From positions 1-50,366 of the forward strand of contig JAEYUL010000221.1 in NCBI GenBank assembly GCA_023432565.1: a stretch of 50,366 nucleotides of DNA, given 5' to 3'. Positions 40,676 through 47,892 of the stretch are shown here, piece after piece. The notes under the pieces are model-generated. The model did no database searches. It was given only the letters and a program-made list of their open reading frames with translations, and had not been told where the DNA came from. Source of the stretch: Actinomycetes bacterium. Its GTDB lineage: Bacteria > Actinomycetota > Actinomycetes > Actinomycetales > Cellulomonadaceae. The translations under genes and the position numbers were made by a program. Each line of letters starts with the position of its first letter. Position 1 is the stretch's first letter.

Positions 40676-42355
40676 TCAGCGCGGCACCACCCCGCGGTTG
40701 CGCAGGCCCCAGATCGTGCCGTCGGTCAGCGCCTCCCACGACGCCTCGAGCAGGTTCGGGCCCACGCCCACGGTCTGCCACACGGTCTGCCCGTCCGTGT
40801 GCTCGACCAGCACGCGGGTCACCGCGTCCGTGCCGTGCATCGAGTCGAGGATGCGCACCTTGAAGTCGATGAGCTCGAACGACTCCAGCTCCGGGTACAC
40901 CCCGAGGAGCCCGAGCCGCAGCGCGTGGTCGAGCGCGTTCACGGGGCCGTTGCCCTCGCCCGTCGTGACGATCCGCTCACCCCCGGCGTGCAGCTTCACG
41001 GTCGCCTCCGCGTTGGCCGGCGTCCCCCGGCCGCCGACCCGCTCGACGATCGTCCGCCAGGACTCGACGCTGAAGTACTGCGGGCGCTTGCCCTCGATCT
41101 CCTCGACGAGCAGCAGCTCGAACGAGGCGTCCGCGGCCTCGTAGGTGTATCCACGCGCCTCGGCGTCCTTGACCCGCTCGGTCACGCGCGAGAGCACCTC
41201 CGGGCTCGCGGACAGGTCGAACCCGAGCTCGCGCCCCTTGAGCTCGATCGACGCGCGCCCCGCCATGTCCGAGACGAGCATGCGCATGTCGTTGCCGATC
41301 CGCGCCGGGTCGATGTGCTGGTAGAGATCCGGGTCGACACGGATCGCCGACGCGTGCAGCCCCGCCTTGTGCGCGAACGCGCTCGCGCCGACGTACGGCG
41401 AGCGGGCGAACGGCGAGATGTTGGTGATCTCGCTGATCGCGTGCGCGATCCGCGTCAGGTCGGTCAGGCGCGACGTCCCGTCCTCCTGGCGTGCGAGCAC
41501 CGGCAGGCCGTACTTGAGCTCGAGGTTCGCGACGACGGCCAGCAGGTCCGCGTTCCCGGTGCGCTCGCCGTAGCCGTTGATGGTGCCCTGCACGTGGGCG
41601 CACCCCGCCTCGACAGCCGCGAGAGTGTTCGCCACCGCGCAGCCCGAGTCGTTGTGCGCGTGCATCCCCAGGACGGCCTGCGGCCCGAGCGCGTCCCGGA
41701 CCTCCGCGACGATCTGGGACACCCATGCCGGCACCATGCCGCCGTTCGTGTCGCACAGCGCGACGACCCCGGCGCCCGCCTCGAACGCCGTCTCGACCGC
41801 TGCACGCGCGTACGCGGCGTCGTAGCGGTAGCCGTCGAAGAAGTGCTCGGCGTCGACGACGACGCGGTGCCCCTCGGCGACCAGGTACGAGACCGTGTCG
41901 GCGATCATGGCGAGGTTCTCCTCGCCCGTGGTGCGCAGCGCACGCTCGGCGTGCCGGATGTCGCTCTTGGCGACGAGCGCGACCACCGGCGCCTCGGAGT
42001 CGAGCAGCGCACGCACCTGCGGGTCGTGCGACGCGCGCGTCCCGGGCTTGCGCGTCGCACCGAACGCGGCGAGCTCGGCGTTGCGCAGGTCCAGCTCCTT
42101 GGCCGCGCGCTTGAAGAACTCGGTGTCCTTCGGCACGGCGCCCGGCCAGCCACCCTCGATGAACCCCACCCCGAGCTCGTCGAGCAGCACGGCGATCGCC
42201 AGCTTGTCGGCGACCGACAGCGCGATCCCCTCCTGCTGCGCGCCGTCGCGCAGCGTCGTGTCGTAGATCTGCAGCGCACCGTCGGGCGCGCCCGCGAGGT
42301 GCGGGAGCGCGAGGTGCCGCGGGTCGGGGGTCGTGTCAGGAGTCGCTGCGTTCAC
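40676..42355 (-). CDS. cimA: citramalate synthase
   Basis: 559 residues from GTG 42355. CimA condenses pyruvate and acetyl-CoA to (R)-citramalate, giving isoleucine without threonine. The DRE-TIM barrel starts QIYDTTLRDGAQQEGIALSV with the metal/substrate-binding DTTLRDG, then FIEGGWPGAVPKDTEFF, the GMHAHNDSGCAVANTLAA metal-binding His pair and GTINGYGERTGNADL. FAHKAGLHASAI marks the CimA/LeuA subdomain and the ending (VNALDHALRLGLLGVYPELESFELIDFKVRIL) is the regulatory domain. Length and GGWPG favour CimA over LeuA or homocitrate synthase. A leader-peptide attenuator precedes it. Confidence 0.93.
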   Translation of the reverse strand: MNAATPDTTPDPRHLALPHLAGAPDGALQIYDTTLRDGAQQEGIALSVADKLAIAVLLDELGVGFIEGGWPGAVPKDTEFFKRAAKELDLRNAELAAFGATRKPGTRASHDPQVRALLDSEAPVVALVAKSDIRHAERALRTTGEENLAMIADTVSYLVAEGHRVVVDAEHFFDGYRYDAAYARAAVETAFEAGAGVVALCDTNGGMVPAWVSQIVAEVRDALGPQAVLGMHAHNDSGCAVANTLAAVEAGCAHVQGTINGYGERTGNADLLAVVANLELKYGLPVLARQEDGTSRLTDLTRIAHAISEITNISPFARSPYVGASAFAHKAGLHASAIRVDPDLYQHIDPARIGNDMRMLVSDMAGRASIELKGRELGFDLSASPEVLSRVTERVKDAEARGYTYEAADASFELLLVEEIEGKRPQYFSVESWRTIVERVGGRGTPANAEATVKLHAGGERIVTTGEGNGPVNALDHALRLGLLGVYPELESFELIDFKVRILDSMHGTDAVTRVLVEHTDGQTVWQTVGVGPNLLEASWEALTDGTIWGLRNRGVVPR

Positions 42356-42453
42356 GGTGGTGCTCTCTTCAGGGGGCGTACGGAGTGCTCGGGACGCGTG
42401 CCGATGGTCCTCGCGCGGTGCGGCGGGTCCTCGTGAGACGAGCTCGCACCAAC

Positions 42454-42481
42454 AAAAAGACCCCCCGGGGTACGGGAGGTC
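42454..42481 (-). terminator. attenuator terminator in the cimA leader
   Basis: On the minus strand a 9-bp stem (42473-42481 with 42459-42467, one G-U) and 5-nt loop is followed by TTTTT (42454-42458), a classical intrinsic terminator, placed about 100 nt before the cimA start and 27 nt after the leader-peptide stop. Confidence 0.8.
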
Positions 42482-42482
42482 T

Positions 42483-42509
42483 GCGCGTCGACGGGGTGTG
42501 CCGACGCGC
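42483..42509 (-). promoter_or_regulatory. leader hairpin overlapping the cimA leader-peptide stop
   Basis: GCGCGTCG and its exact complement (42502-42509 and 42483-42490), 11-nt loop, just before the terminator and touching the leader stop codon. A ribosome held at the Ile codons would cover its 5' arm. The loop has ACCCCG, which could pair with the terminator's CGGGG arm as an antiterminator (hypothesis). Confidence 0.55.
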
Positions 42510-42538
42510 TAGTCGATAATCGAGGTCCACGGGGACAT
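42509..42538 (-). CDS. cimA leader peptide with tandem isoleucine codons
   Basis: Nine residues, MSPWTSIID, ATG 42538 to TAG 42509-42511. The two Ile codons are adjacent, ATT then ATC, and ATT is rare in this GC-rich genome. It is followed by the hairpin and terminator above. Isoleucine is the end product that CimA supplies, so slow reading of these codons when Ile-tRNA is scarce should allow read-through into cimA. No ribosome binding site; a weak -10 (CACCAT) lies 6 nt upstream. Confidence 0.65.
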   Translation of the reverse strand: MSPWTSIID

Positions 42539-42544
42539 GCGGTC

Positions 42545-42574
42545 ATGGTGACACACGCCACCCGACCAGGTCAC
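42545..42574 (-). promoter_or_regulatory. candidate promoter of the cimA leader
   Basis: Minus-strand GTGACC (42569-42574), 18 nt, CACCAT (42545-42550), then 6 nt to the leader ATG. The -10 is poor, so this is tentative. The rest of the divergent region to 42713 holds TAGCGT at 42667-42672 (a possible -10 for the plus-strand gene) and nothing else I recognise. Confidence 0.35.
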
Positions 42575-42713
42575 GCACACCGCGCTGCGTTCCACCCTTC
42601 GGACGTCTCGCGGCGTCCCGCACACCCCTTCCGCACCGCTCGAGATGCGGTCCGCGGCCAGGTCACTAGCGTGACGAGCACGACGCTCGTCGTCCGCACC
42701 CTTGGAGGCCCGC

Positions 42714-43307
42714 GTGAGTGCCCTGCCCCCTGACGTCCCGCCCGAGCGCGAGCCGGTCACCCGTCCGATGCCCCCGGTCGTCCGTGAGCCCGCCCGGCCC
42801 GTGCCGATGTCCACCCCGTCCTCGGCCACGCCCACCGGGCCAGTCCCGGAGGCCTGGGCACCCGGCCCTATGCCACCGCCCCGTTCCCGCGTCGTGCTGC
42901 GGGCGGGTCCCTACTGGGGCGGCGCGTTGGCGACGGCCCTGGTCGCCGCTCTCGTCGGTGTCGTCGGCGTCCTCGTGCTCGAGGCCATCCTCGACGTCGA
43001 CCTCGTCGTGAAGGACCCCGCGGGGGTGGGCAACGACTACCTGGCCTACGGGCTCGGGGGGTTCGTCGCCGCCGTCGCCGCCGCCGGGCTGCTGCACCTG
43101 CTCGTCGTCTCGACGCCGCGTCCGCGGGCCTTCTTCGGCTGGATCATGGCGCTCGGCATCGTCGTCGTGGCGCTGCTGCCGCTGACCTGGACCAGCGACA
43201 CGACGTCCGCGCTGTGCACCGGGCTGGTGAACCTCCTGATCGGCATCGCGATCTGGTCGCTGCTCGCGGGCGTGCTCTCGCGGACCGCGGCGGTCGTGTC
43301 CACCTGA
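42714..43307 (+). CDS. four-helix membrane protein (DUF6069-like)
   Basis: 197 residues from GTG 42714 with GGAGG 5 nt upstream. A Pro-rich cytoplasmic N-terminus of ~60 residues is followed by four helices: GALATALVAALVGVVGVLVL, GFVAAVAAAGLLHLLVV, FFGWIMALGIVVVALLPL and LVNLLIGIAIWSLLAGVL. TPRPRAFFGWI and NLLIGIAI are features of DUF6069 as I recall it. Function unknown. It is divergent from cimA. Confidence 0.72.
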   Translation: MSALPPDVPPEREPVTRPMPPVVREPARPVPMSTPSSATPTGPVPEAWAPGPMPPPRSRVVLRAGPYWGGALATALVAALVGVVGVLVLEAILDVDLVVKDPAGVGNDYLAYGLGGFVAAVAAAGLLHLLVVSTPRPRAFFGWIMALGIVVVALLPLTWTSDTTSALCTGLVNLLIGIAIWSLLAGVLSRTAAVVST

Positions 43308-43317
43308 CGTCCCGCAG

Positions 43318-43361
43318 CACGACGAAGGGGACCTCCCTGTGCGGGGGTCCCCTTCGTCGTG
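43318..43361. terminator. bidirectional terminator between the DUF6069-like gene and ilvE
   Basis: Perfect 16-bp stem (43318-43333 with 43346-43361), 12-nt loop, between convergent genes. Confidence 0.88.
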
Positions 43362-43402
43362 CCGTGCGCCGTGCCGACGGCCAGCCGGCCGGAACGGCAC
43401 GC

Positions 43403-44512
43403 TCAGACCAGGCGGTGCAGCCAGCCGTGGCGGTCGGGCCGGCGGCCGTACTGGATGTCGGTGAGCTCGGTCCGCGTGCGCATGGTGACGGGACCGGCCT
43501 CGCCGTCGCCGACCGTCAGGTCGAAGTCGGTGCTCTTGAGCCGCCCGATCGGCGTGATGACCGCGGCGGTGCCGCAGGCGAACACCTCGGTGACCGACCC
43601 GTCGGCCAGGCCGGCGCGCAGGTCGGCCAGGGCCACGGGACGCTCGCTGACCTCGTGGCCCGCGTCGGCCAGCAGGCGCAGGATCGACGAGCGCGTCACG
43701 CCCTCGAGGATCGAGCCGGACACCGGGGGCGTCACCACCGAGCCGTCGGCGTGCACGACGACGACGTTCATCCCCCCGAGCTCCTCGAGGTAGGTGTTGG
43801 TCGACGCGTCGAGGAAGCACACCTGCTCGCAGCCCTGCTCGTAGGCGTTCTGCTGCGGCAGCAGGCTGGCGGCGTAGTTTCCGCCGCACTTGGCGGCGCC
43901 GGTCCCGCCCGCCCCCGCGCGGTGGAGCTCCTGGTCGACCCAGATCGCCACCGGCTTGACCCCGCCTGCGAAGTAGGGGCCCACGGGTGAGGCGATGACG
44001 AGGTACTCCACATCGAGCGACGGCCGCACGCCCAGGAACGGCTCCGAGGCGTACATGAAGGGACGCAGGTACAGGCTCGTCTCGTCACCCTCGGGGACCC
44101 ACGCGACGTCCGTGCGCACGAGCGCCTCGATCGAGGCGAGGAAGTCGGCCTCCGGCAGCTGCGGCAGCGCGAGGCGCCGCGCCGACTGCGCGAAGCGTCG
44201 GGCGTTCGCGTGCGGCCGGAACGTCCACACCGAGCCGTCCGCGTGGCGGTACGCCTTGAGCCCTTCGAAGATCTCCTGGCCGTAGTGCAGCACGGCCGTG
44301 GCCGGGTCGAGCTGGAGCGGGCCGTACGGCTCGACGCGTCGGCCGTGCCAGCCGTCCGCCTGGGTGTACGAGACGCGGGCCATGTGGTCCGTGAAGACGG
44401 TGCCGAAACGCGGTGCGGCGAGCAGCTCGGCCCGCTGTGCCGCAGGGACGGGGGTCGCCGACGCGTGCACCTCGAAGAGGTCGGCCGACGTGGAAGAAGC
44501 GACGGTGCTCAT
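43403..44512 (-). CDS. ilvE: branched-chain amino acid aminotransferase
   Basis: 369 residues from ATG 44512, with AAAGG 7 nt upstream. Fold-type IV PLP enzyme: LDPATAVLHYGQEIFEGLKAYRHADG, FRPHANARRFAQSARRLALP, LYLRPFMYASEP, GAAKCGGNYAASLLPQQNAYE with the PLP Lys (the GAAKxGGNYA motif), TYLEELGGMNVVVV, TPPVSGSILEGVTRSSIL and FACGTAAVITPI. It makes Ile, Leu and Val from their 2-oxo acids and is downstream of leuB, same strand, 67 nt apart. TACCGT at 44544-44549 on the minus strand could be a separate -10. Confidence 0.96.
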   Translation of the reverse strand: MSTVASSTSADLFEVHASATPVPAAQRAELLAAPRFGTVFTDHMARVSYTQADGWHGRRVEPYGPLQLDPATAVLHYGQEIFEGLKAYRHADGSVWTFRPHANARRFAQSARRLALPQLPEADFLASIEALVRTDVAWVPEGDETSLYLRPFMYASEPFLGVRPSLDVEYLVIASPVGPYFAGGVKPVAIWVDQELHRAGAGGTGAAKCGGNYAASLLPQQNAYEQGCEQVCFLDASTNTYLEELGGMNVVVVHADGSVVTPPVSGSILEGVTRSSILRLLADAGHEVSERPVALADLRAGLADGSVTEVFACGTAAVITPIGRLKSTDFDLTVGDGEAGPVTMRTRTELTDIQYGRRPDRHGWLHRLV

Positions 44513-44579
44513 GTGGGGGCCTTTCACCTGGGCTGGTCTGACGGTACCCGGCGACGGCCTTCGGTGGGACGGGGCGAGC

Positions 44580-45644
44580 TCAGCCTGCGAGACGCGCGGC
44601 GAGGTCCTTGCCCACCTCGGCCGTCGAACGTACTCGCTCGGCGGAGCCGCGCTCCGCCAGGTCGGCCGCCACGGCCGCCTCGACGGCGCGGGCCTGCGGG
44701 TGCAGGCCGAGGTGGTCGAGCAGGAGCGCGACCGACAGCACGGTGGCGGTCGGGTCCGCCTTGCCCTGGCCGGCGATGTCCGGGGCCGAGCCGTGCACCG
44801 GCTCGAACATGCTCGGCGCCGTGCGGTCCGGGTTGATGTTCGCGCTGGCCGCCAAGCCGATGCCACCGGTGATCGCCGCGGCGAGGTCCGTGAGGATGTC
44901 ACCGAACAGGTTGTCGGTGACGATGACGTCGAACCGGCTCGGGTTCGTCACCAGGAAGATCGTCGCGGCGTCGACGTGCAGGTAGTCGACCGTGACGTCG
45001 GGGAACTCGGCGTTGACGGCCTCGACCGTGCGACGCCACAGGTGACCGGCGTGCACGAGGACGTTGTGCTTGTGCACGAGGGTGAGCTTCTTGCGCGGAC
45101 GCGCCGCCGCGCGGGCGAACGCGTCGCGGACGACGCGCTCGACGCCGAACGCCGTGTTCACGCTGACCTCGTTGGCGACCTCGTGCGGCGTGCCGACGCG
45201 GATCGCGCCGCCGTTGCCGACGTACGGACCCTCGGTCCCCTCACGCACGACGACGAAGTCGACCTCGCCAGGAGCGGCCAGCGGGCTGGCCACACCGGGG
45301 AAGAGCTTGCCCGGGCGCAGGTTGACATAGTGGTCCAGCGCGAAGCGCAGCTTGAGCAGCAGCCCGCGCTCGAGGACGCCTGACGGGACGCTCGGGTCCC
45401 CGATGGCGCCGAGCAGGATCGCGTCGTGCGCGCGGATCGCCTCGAGGTCCGCGTCCGTCAGCGTCTCGCCGGTCGCGTGCCAGCGACGCGCGCCGAGGTC
45501 GAAGTCGGTCGTCACGACGCCCACGCCCGAGCCCGACAGCGCCGCCTCCAGGACGAGCAGGCCCTGCTCGACGACCTCGGTGCCGATGCCGTCCCCGGCG
45601 ACGACGGCGAGGTCGATGTCACGTGCGGTGGCGTTGCTGCTCAT
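44580..45644 (-). CDS. leuB: 3-isopropylmalate dehydrogenase
   Basis: 354 residues. The isocitrate/isopropylmalate dehydrogenase fold shows AVVAGDGIGTEVVEQG, AILLGAIGDPSVPSGVLERGLLLKLRFALDHYVNLRP, VVREGTEGPYVGNGG, LVHKHNVL, DAATIFLVTNPSRFDVIVTDNLFGDILTDLAAAITGG with the metal-binding Asp residues, and FEPVHGSAPDIAGQGKADPTA. LeuB oxidises 3-isopropylmalate in leucine synthesis and also 3-methylmalate in the citramalate route, which fits cimA nearby. ATG 45644 follows a leaderless-type TAGGCT. Confidence 0.97.
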   Translation of the reverse strand: MSSNATARDIDLAVVAGDGIGTEVVEQGLLVLEAALSGSGVGVVTTDFDLGARRWHATGETLTDADLEAIRAHDAILLGAIGDPSVPSGVLERGLLLKLRFALDHYVNLRPGKLFPGVASPLAAPGEVDFVVVREGTEGPYVGNGGAIRVGTPHEVANEVSVNTAFGVERVVRDAFARAAARPRKKLTLVHKHNVLVHAGHLWRRTVEAVNAEFPDVTVDYLHVDAATIFLVTNPSRFDVIVTDNLFGDILTDLAAAITGGIGLAASANINPDRTAPSMFEPVHGSAPDIAGQGKADPTATVLSVALLLDHLGLHPQARAVEAAVAADLAERGSAERVRSTAEVGKDLAARLAG

Positions 45645-45650
45645 GGGCTG

Positions 45651-45656
45651 AGCCTA
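45651..45656 (-). promoter_or_regulatory. leaderless -10 of leuB
   Basis: TAGGCT on the minus strand, 6 nt before ATG 45644. Confidence 0.55.
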
Positions 45657-45726
45657 GCTCCGCGTCCCACTCCCCGGACGCCCCATCTCACGATCCGGCC
45701 GATCCGGCACGCGACGCGGGGCGAGC

Positions 45727-46152
45727 CTAGTCGACGGCGGGCGTGGGACCGTCCGTGGGGTAGACCAACTCGAAGCTCTCGCGCACCTGCGTCTCGTCGA
45801 CGGTCACGCCCGTCGTGCGGATCAACGCGCGTGGCTCCCCCGCGGCGTCCAGCACGATCGCCAGGTCACCGACACGCGGCAGGTCGCCGTACTGCTCGCG
45901 CGGCGCGCTCGCCTGCGTGCGCTCCCGCGCCAGGATCGCCTGCACCGCGTCGTCCGCCTCCGCGCCCTGCCCGTACGAGAACGACGGCGGAGGCACGACG
46001 TCCCCCGGCACCGAGCCGACGACCTCGTCGAACTTGCCGAAGCCGAGGTGCCCGCGCGCCGCCTGCCAGAAGGCCGTGATGCGGTCGTCGCCGTCCGTGG
46101 CGATGCCCGCGTGCTCGTCGACCGAGCCGGTCGCGTCCTCGTCCCTGCTCAT
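45727..46152 (-). CDS. ASCH-domain-like protein, shortened
   Basis: 141 residues from ATG 46152. RITAFWQAARGHLGFGKFDEVVG, the SFSYGQGAEADDAVQAIL helix and LPRVGDLAIVLDAAGEPRALIRTTGVTV match actinobacterial ASCH proteins, which bind RNA or nucleotides. Two things differ: the usual G-T-K-x-A-T motif reads RERTQAS, and the region that normally follows the IRTT strand (a WRxxH-rich stretch of ~30 residues) is missing, with a direct jump to SFELVYP. It may be a degenerate or divergent member. No known role in the surrounding Ile/Val/Leu genes. Confidence 0.65.
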   Translation of the reverse strand: MSRDEDATGSVDEHAGIATDGDDRITAFWQAARGHLGFGKFDEVVGSVPGDVVPPPSFSYGQGAEADDAVQAILARERTQASAPREQYGDLPRVGDLAIVLDAAGEPRALIRTTGVTVDETQVRESFELVYPTDGPTPAVD

Positions 46153-46218
46153 GCCACGCCTCTCGTCGCTGGTCCGGTGCACCCATCCTGCCCGACGATC
46201 TCGCGCGGCACGCGCGCA

Positions 46219-46263
46219 GACGACGCGGCGCGGCACCCCACCGGGGCACCGCGCCGCGTCGTC
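46219..46263 (-). terminator. terminator after ilvC
   Basis: Perfect 15-bp stem (46219-46233 with 46249-46263) with a 15-nt loop, 13 nt beyond the ilvC stop. It separates the ilvBNC operon from the ASCH-like gene. Confidence 0.85.
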
Positions 46264-46275
46264 GTCCTGCCGGGG

Positions 46276-47304
46276 TCAGCGCGCGGCGCTGCCCTCGGTG
46301 TAGTCCGAGTCGGACGGCTTGACCCACGCGAACAGCTTGCGCAGCTCACGGCCGACCGGCTCGATCGGGTGGTTCTGGCCCTTCTCGCGCAGCTCCTTGA
46401 ACTCCGGCGCGCCGGCGTCCTGGTCGTCGATGAACCGCTGGGCGAACGCGCCGCTCTGGATGTCCGCGAGGACCGCCTGCATGTTCGCCTTGACGTCGGG
46501 GGTGATGACGCGCGGGCCCGAGACGTAGTCGCCGTACTCCGCAGTGTCCGAGACCGACCAGCGCTGCTTGGTGATGCCGCCCTCGAAGATGAGGTCGACG
46601 ATGAGCTTGAGCTCGTGCAGCACCTCGAAGTACGCGACCTCGGGCTGGTAGCCCGCCTCGGTCAGGGTCTCGAAGCCGTACTGGATCAGCTGCGACACGC
46701 CACCGCACAGGACGGCCTGCTCGCCGAACAGGTCGGTCTCGGTCTCCTCGGTGAACGTCGTCTTGATGCCCGCCGCCCGCAGCCCGCCGATCGCCTTGGC
46801 GTACGACAGCGCGAGCGCCCACGCCGAGCCCGACGCGTCCTGCTCCACCGCGACGATGACCGGCACGCCGCGCCCGTCGACGTACTCGCGACGCACCAGG
46901 TGGCCCGGGCCCTTGGGCGCGACCATGAGGACGTCGTGGTCCGCGGCCGGCTTGATGTAGCCGTAGCGGATGTTGAAGCCGTGACCGAAGACGAGCGCGG
47001 CGCCGTCCTTGAGGTTCGGCTCGATCTCCTCGCGGTAGACGATGCGCTGCACCTGGTCGGGCGCGAGGATCACGACGACGTCGGCACCGGCGACCGCGTC
47101 GGCGACCGAGGCGACCTTGAGGCCCTCGTTCTCGGCCTTGGCCCGGGACGCCGAGCCCTCGCGCAGGCCGACGGTCACGTCGACGCCGGAGTCGCGCAGG
47201 TTGAGCGAGTGCGCGTGCCCCTGGCTGCCGTACCCGATGACGGCGACCTTCTTGGACTGGATGACCGACAGGTCGGCGTCGTCGTCGTAGAACAGCTCAG
47301 CCAC
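46276..47304 (-). CDS. ilvC: ketol-acid reductoisomerase (class I)
   Basis: 342 residues from GTG 47304, with GGAG 7 nt upstream. NADPH-binding KVAVIGYGSQGHAHSLNLRDSGVDVTVGL (residue ~20) is followed by VVILAPDQVQ, GHGFNIRYG, MVAPKGPGHLVRREY, and the knotted domain ETDLFGEQAVLCGG (the metal ligands), YFEVLHELKLIVDLIFEGG and YGDYVSGPRVI. Third gene of ilvBNC, 50 nt after ilvN; it makes the dihydroxy acids for Val and Ile. Confidence 0.98.
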   Translation of the reverse strand: MAELFYDDDADLSVIQSKKVAVIGYGSQGHAHSLNLRDSGVDVTVGLREGSASRAKAENEGLKVASVADAVAGADVVVILAPDQVQRIVYREEIEPNLKDGAALVFGHGFNIRYGYIKPAADHDVLMVAPKGPGHLVRREYVDGRGVPVIVAVEQDASGSAWALALSYAKAIGGLRAAGIKTTFTEETETDLFGEQAVLCGGVSQLIQYGFETLTEAGYQPEVAYFEVLHELKLIVDLIFEGGITKQRWSVSDTAEYGDYVSGPRVITPDVKANMQAVLADIQSGAFAQRFIDDQDAGAPEFKELREKGQNHPIEPVGRELRKLFAWVKPSDSDYTEGSAAR

Positions 47305-47354
47305 GGTGGATCTCCTCGGTGGTGTGTCTTGGCAGGGTGGGGTCTGGACGAAGG

Positions 47355-47879
47355 TCAGGCGGACCGGCTCACGCGCTCGAGCGCGCGGTCGGTGATGGAC
47401 CGCGAGCCGCGGCCGATGGCGACCGTGCCGGACTGCACGATCTCACGGATGCCGAACGGCTCCAGGGCCGCCAGCAGGGCGTCGAGCTTGCCCGGGCCGC
47501 CGGTCGCCTCGATGACGACCGTGTCGGGCACGACGTCGACGACGTGCGCCCGGAACAGCTGCACGACCTCGAGCACGTGCGTGCGCTGCGACACGTCGGC
47601 CTTGACCTTGACGAGCAGCAGCTCGCGCTGGACCGACGCGGCGTCCTCGAGCTCGACGATCTTGATGACGTTGACCAGCTTGTTGAGCTGCTTGGTCACC
47701 TGCTCCAGGGGCAGCGCGTCGACGTCGACGACGACCGTGATGCGGCTGATCTCGGCGTGCTCGGTCGGGCCGACAGCCAGCGAGTGGATGTTGAAGGACC
47801 GGCGCGCGAACAGCCCCGCGACGCGCGTGAGCACGCCGGGCTTGTTCTCGACGAGGACGGACAGGGTGTGGCGGGTCAT
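47355..47879 (-). CDS. ilvN: acetolactate synthase small subunit
   Basis: 174 residues from ATG 47879, GGAAGGA upstream, 13 nt after ilvB. ACT domain at the N-terminus: LSVLVENKPGVLTRVAGLFARRSFNIHSLAVGPTE; the second half has RELLLVKVKADVSQR and VVIEATGGPGKLDALLAALEPFGIREIVQSGTVAIGRG. It activates IvB and gives valine feedback inhibition. Confidence 0.97.
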   Translation of the reverse strand: MTRHTLSVLVENKPGVLTRVAGLFARRSFNIHSLAVGPTEHAEISRITVVVDVDALPLEQVTKQLNKLVNVIKIVELEDAASVQRELLLVKVKADVSQRTHVLEVVQLFRAHVVDVVPDTVVIEATGGPGKLDALLAALEPFGIREIVQSGTVAIGRGSRSITDRALERVSRSA

Positions 47880-47892
47880 CGCGGTTCCTTCC

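Noticed and set aside
42356..42540. T-box riboswitch upstream of cimA
   Set aside because: No T-box consensus or specifier stem is visible, and a leader peptide with Ile codons explains the terminator.
42352..42561. A 69-residue frame in the cimA leader (MACVTMTACPRGP...) as a gene or leader peptide
   Set aside because: It runs through the attenuator stem and has no branched-chain codon run. The short frame MSPWTSIID in another phase fits the attenuator better.
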